Positions 27,545 to 29,688 of a stretch of 29,688 bases of DNA are shown one piece after another. The notes beneath the pieces were generated by a model. It was not told the origin of the DNA. It worked only from the letters and a program-made list of their open reading frames with translations, and ran no database searches. The stretch is from positions 1 to 29,688 of the IMG/VR virus record IMGVR_UViG_3300046538_000107. One strand, written 5' to 3'. The number at the start of each line of letters is the position of its first letter. The first letter of the stretch is position 1. The position numbers were made by a program, and so were the translations under genes. Source of the stretch: a virus.

Positions 27545-27789
27545 CCACCATTCCCGAAGACGTAATGCAGACAAAGCCGAAGGAGCTTCTCATGACTGAG
27601 TTCCCAATCCAGATCGAGACAGACGAAACCGGCATCACCATAAGCCAAGCGTGTCCTTCGCCTGAGTGGTCGATCACCGGCAAAGGCGGACGCGCCGACA
27701 CTGTCTTCATCGCCAACGCTGACATTCCAGCCGTCCTCAGGGACTTCCAGCGTCGGATGAATGAGATCAACGAGAGGGAAAGCATATGA
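27541..27789 (+). CDS. Small early protein with possibly chimeric N-terminus
   Basis: This gene encodes 82 aa from ATG 27541, which overlaps the upstream stop and has GGAG eight bases before it. An alternative ATG at 27592 has AAGGAG six bases before it and would give 65 aa. The extra N-terminus, TTIPEDVMQT, resembles the usual start of a different phage protein. The remainder (FPIQIETDETGITISQACPS) is a small beta domain with a helical end (IPAVLRDFQRRMNEIN). No family is assigned. Confidence 0.6.
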   Translation: MTTIPEDVMQTKPKELLMTEFPIQIETDETGITISQACPSPEWSITGKGGRADTVFIANADIPAVLRDFQRRMNEINERESI

Positions 27790-28049
27790 GCGTCCAGTTT
27801 CACGTCAATCAAAAGGTCGTCTGCATCGATGCCGGACCGTTCAGTGATCGGATCACCAATGGCTCGATCTACACAGTTTCTGCAGTAGGCGAGAACATAG
27901 GCAACCTTTACCTCGGCCTTGAAGAAACGACGCTTGTGAAGCCGCTGCAATGGCGCGCCAAGCGCTTCCGACCGGTCGTCAAGCGCAAGACCGACATTTC
28001 CATTTTCACCAACATCCTGAACACCCAACGCGTGAGGACAGACGCATGA
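27786..28049 (+). CDS. Conserved alphaproteobacterial phage protein, unknown function
   Basis: An 87-aa protein, with an ATGA overlap with the previous stop. The sequence begins as a small beta barrel (VNQKVVCIDAGPFSDRITNG, SIYTVSAVGENIGNLYLGLE) and ends in FRPVVKRKTDISIFTNILN, a pattern found again and again in rhizobial phages. It may be a compact SH3-like fold. No activity is known to me. Confidence 0.65.
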   Translation: MSVQFHVNQKVVCIDAGPFSDRITNGSIYTVSAVGENIGNLYLGLEETTLVKPLQWRAKRFRPVVKRKTDISIFTNILNTQRVRTDA

Positions 28050-28216
28050 CATACGCTCTTGCAGCAATCGCAGCCCTGGCCTTCGCATCTGCCCTCGGCA
28101 AGCTCCTGAAGCGCAATCTCGACCGGAACTATCCGAACGTGGATTCCGAAGGAGAGGTCGAGAACTTCCTTGCTGAAGGTCTCGCTGTCTGCCTGGCGAA
28201 AGAGCTGGCGCGATGA
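28046..28216 (+). CDS. Small membrane-associated protein, unknown function
   Basis: The gene encodes 56 aa from ATG 28046 (ATGA overlap). A hydrophobic Ala-rich N-terminus (TYALAAIAALAFASALGKLL) is followed by a charged linker and an amphipathic helix (VENFLAEGLAVCLAKELA). It may be a membrane anchor or an uncleaved signal. It is coupled to the following DUF551-like gene. Confidence 0.55.
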   Translation: MTYALAAIAALAFASALGKLLKRNLDRNYPNVDSEGEVENFLAEGLAVCLAKELAR

Positions 28217-28452
28217 GCGAGTTCAAGCCAATCGACACGGCTGACAAGGACGCCCACCGGCTTTTGCTCGGCATAGTCAGGAAGGGCGTCTTGGAAGAGA
28301 CCCACATCGGCGGCTTCCGGTACGCGATCAACTATGACGAGGAATCATGCTGGTGGAGCGACCAATGCGACGACGAGATCGTGCCGACGCATTGGGCAGA
28401 GATCCCATCAATCACCCTTACCAACCCCGACAGCGCTCCCACCCCTCCCTGA
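28213..28452 (+). CDS. DUF551-like phage protein, second copy
   Basis: This gene encodes 79 aa, with an ATGA overlap. It begins SEFKPIDTADKDAHRLLLGI and ends with EIVPTHWAEIP, so it shares the framework of the 27063-27368 protein while its middle has diverged (CWWSDQCDDE). Two paralogues in one operon suggest duplication followed by functional divergence. It ends 9 bp before the stop of a convergent gene. Confidence 0.7.
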   Translation: MSEFKPIDTADKDAHRLLLGIVRKGVLEETHIGGFRYAINYDEESCWWSDQCDDEIVPTHWAEIPSITLTNPDSAPTPP

Positions 28453-28461
28453 GTGAGCCTG

Positions 28462-28734
28462 TCAGGCGCTGGCGTCGTCGACCTCCCGCGATGACGCCAG
28501 CAACCTTATACGCGGCAGTTTCCATTCTGCCACAAGACGAACTGCCAGCTCGCCGATCGTAGGCGGAACTTCCCAATCGGGCGAGCTGGCTTCTTCCAAG
28601 GCCATCGAGGCGGCGGCGTTTCTGGCCTGGAAACTGAGAATTACGGGCTGACCCGAGCGGCGGGCCGGCGACGAGGCGGAAACGCCGGCAAGCGAAACTG
28701 CCTCGTCGTCTTTGTTTTGAGTGCTGTGTTGCAT
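28462..28734 (-). CDS. Opposite-strand protein of unknown function
   Basis: The product is 90 aa, with AAGGAG eight bases ahead of ATG 28734. A low-complexity N-terminus is followed by PVILSFQARNAAASMALEEA and a helix (PTIGELAVRLVAEWKLPRI). It has no signal or membrane helix. It is the only leftward gene within the rightward early operon and is convergent with the DUF551-like gene. Its ribosome site falls within a dyad (28738-28758). It may be an independently expressed cargo gene or an antisense-acting regulator. Confidence is moderate because no family is recognised. Confidence 0.5.
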   Translation of the reverse strand: MQHSTQNKDDEAVSLAGVSASSPARRSGQPVILSFQARNAAASMALEEASSPDWEVPPTIGELAVRLVAEWKLPRIRLLASSREVDDASA

Positions 28735-28737
28735 CTC

Positions 28738-28758
28738 GTGGGCTCCTTAAGCACCCAC
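28738..28758. promoter_or_regulatory. Dyad between two divergent genes
   Basis: GTGGG and CCCAC flank an 11-bp centre that includes the palindrome CTTAAG. It overlaps the ribosome site of the reverse-strand gene and could be an operator or a translation-blocking hairpin. Confidence 0.4.
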
Positions 28759-28816
28759 AGAAAAACACAGGAGATTTGTTTTGCGTGACAAAAGTCAGGG
28801 CAAGGAAGACAGAAAA

Positions 28817-29137
28817 ATGAGCGCTGAATACATAAGCACGGCGAAGGGGATGGCAGATTTCCTGCTTACCCGCGAGCACCGCGGACCCGGCGATACTATC
28901 GAGGCTGCCGCATATCGGCTCCAAACAAAATTCGGAGTGCCTGTAACGGTGCTCATGAGGCTTCGTCATCGCGAGGTCAAAGACATGTTGATGTCTAACT
29001 TCATGGCGCTGGCGGGCGCCTACAGCAAGGTATCCCAGAAAATCGAGGACGCTTACGAGCGTGAACGGGAGGTGGCAATTGATCCGAAGATTCTTCGGTT
29101 GGCTGATTTTGTGGCTGGCAAGAAAGTTGAGGGGTAG
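28817..29137 (+). CDS. Conserved rhizobial phage protein, unknown function
   Basis: This gene encodes 106 aa from ATG 28817 (AGGAAG eight bases upstream). A TTG at 28781 with AGGAG seven bases upstream is also possible and would add 12 residues. The sequence is helical: AKGMADFLLTREHRGPGDTI, then QTKFGVPVTVLMRLRHREVK and a charged coiled-coil part (VSQKIEDAYEREREV). The GPGDTIEAA...KFGVP pattern recurs in rhizobial phages and may be a small DNA-binding helical domain. The stop lies directly before the next ATG. Confidence 0.6.
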   Translation: MSAEYISTAKGMADFLLTREHRGPGDTIEAAAYRLQTKFGVPVTVLMRLRHREVKDMLMSNFMALAGAYSKVSQKIEDAYEREREVAIDPKILRLADFVAGKKVEG

Positions 29138-29688
29138 ATGACGCACTATCACTCTATCAGCGGAGGGGCCGGCTCTTGGCTGGCCGCAAAGCTGGATATG
29201 TCGTCCTACCCGAATGAAGAGCACCGCTTTCTCTTCGCTGACACTCTATATGAGGACGCCGACTGCTACAGGTTCTTGATCGAGGGAGTTGGCTATCTCA
29301 TCGGGCGGGACGTTTCCAACTTCCTGCCGCGAGCGGATGATTTCCCAGACTATAGGGTTAGCGGCGAATTCGATATCGCGACATATGCAGGCAATCCAGA
29401 ATGGCGTTCTTTCCTTCGCCAACTCCGCGCCGACGTCGCCGAGGCAATGCCAGAACTGACTTGGCTCGTAGAGGGGAGAGATCCGTGGGAAGTATTCCGC
29501 GACCGAAAATTCCTCGGGAACAGTCGCATTGACCCATGCTCCAAGCACCTGAAGCGCGACGTACTTGACGCTTGGCGCATGGAAAATGCCGACCGTGACG
29601 AAGATGTGTTCTCTGTCGGCATCGGGACGCATGAGAGCCATCGTTACGATCGGCTTGCCGTGCGCATGGCGGAAGACGGATGGCGGTA
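29138..29688 (+). CDS. PAPS-reductase-like nucleotide alpha-hydrolase (partial)
   Basis: The gene begins at ATG 29138 (GAGGGG a few bases upstream) and is open to the right edge, with 183 residues visible. The N-terminus HYHSISGGAGSWLAAKL contains an SGGxxS ATP-pyrophosphatase loop (Ala in place of the usual Asp), as in PAPS reductase and related phage proteins. Further on, NSRIDPCSKHLKRDVLDAWR supplies the Cys and basic residues typical of this branch. Phage members are linked to nucleotide or DNA sulfur chemistry and to DNA modification in some systems, but the reaction here is not known. The stop is outside the window. Confidence 0.7.
   Translation, partial: MTHYHSISGGAGSWLAAKLDMSSYPNEEHRFLFADTLYEDADCYRFLIEGVGYLIGRDVSNFLPRADDFPDYRVSGEFDIATYAGNPEWRSFLRQLRADVAEAMPELTWLVEGRDPWEVFRDRKFLGNSRIDPCSKHLKRDVLDAWRMENADRDEDVFSVGIGTHESHRYDRLAVRMAEDGWR

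Noticed and set aside
27432-28331. 299-codon reverse-strand open frame
   Set aside because: It is antisense to several tightly coupled rightward genes and has no plausible start signal or domain.
28418-29224. 268-codon reverse-strand open frame
   Set aside because: It lies across three genes with better starts and motifs, including the PAPS-reductase-like start; its composition is not protein-like.

Overview
This window reads as a temperate, lambda-organised phage of a Rhizobiales bacterium (Rhizobium, Agrobacterium or Ensifer type). The evidence is the GC-rich alphaproteobacterial codon use, a DUF1515-like gene (a family known mainly from rhizobia), and a set of small genes typical of rhizobial phages. 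The virion genes look podovirus-like (P22 style): a tail adaptor end, a beta-rich tail hub, and a series of large Ala/Gly/Gln-rich putative ejection proteins. The window is open at both ends. Head and packaging genes should lie to the left, and replication genes to the right.

Layout. 1-9048: rightward late genes, namely adaptor end, tail hub, small structural proteins, three putative ejection proteins, a virion-type M15 peptidase and two fibre genes. 9057-15210: a second fibre block (a beta-helix protein and an 843-aa protein joining a lectin-like domain to an FAD-dependent oxidoreductase-like domain), interrupted by a lysis cassette (holin, GH24 endolysin, overlapping i-spanin/o-spanin). Genes on the opposite strand are inserted tail-to-tail in this late region (5881-6099, 9057-9443, 10393-10656, 11978-12580, 15783-16142). 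They look like morons, i.e. independently expressed cargo. Two of them share a promoter/hairpin cassette.

16179-16388: attP. It is made of four TGCAAAAC arm-type repeats around a 42-nt copy of the 5' half of tRNA-Leu(UAA), next to the integrase gene. Phage genes lie on both sides, so the sequence represents an unintegrated (circular or virion) phage genome rather than a prophage. 16388-24477: a long leftward early operon, read from PL toward attP. It holds unknown genes, an ERF annealing protein with a YqaJ-type exonuclease, an HNH nuclease, a run of small genes, a ribbon-helix-helix protein, an excisionase-like protein and the integrase.

24478-25817: the immunity and control region. The same 17-bp operator is found at PL and at PR, with related sites beside the repressor gene. 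The region also has a terminator, about 560 bp without recognised genes but rich in RNA-like hairpins, a small Tat-signal protein and a short XRE repressor with no S24 protease domain. PR appears to make a leaderless mRNA for a Cro-like protein. 25818-29688: the rightward early operon, with a Cro-like protein, a GIY-YIG-like/HTH fusion, DUF551-like and other small proteins, one opposite-strand gene, and the start of a PAPS-reductase-like gene that runs off the end.

The points most worth a second look are the FAD-oxidoreductase fibre, the paired moron promoter/hairpin cassettes with compensatory stem changes, the attP that carries the 5' rather than the 3' half of a tRNA, and the structured region at 24654-25216.
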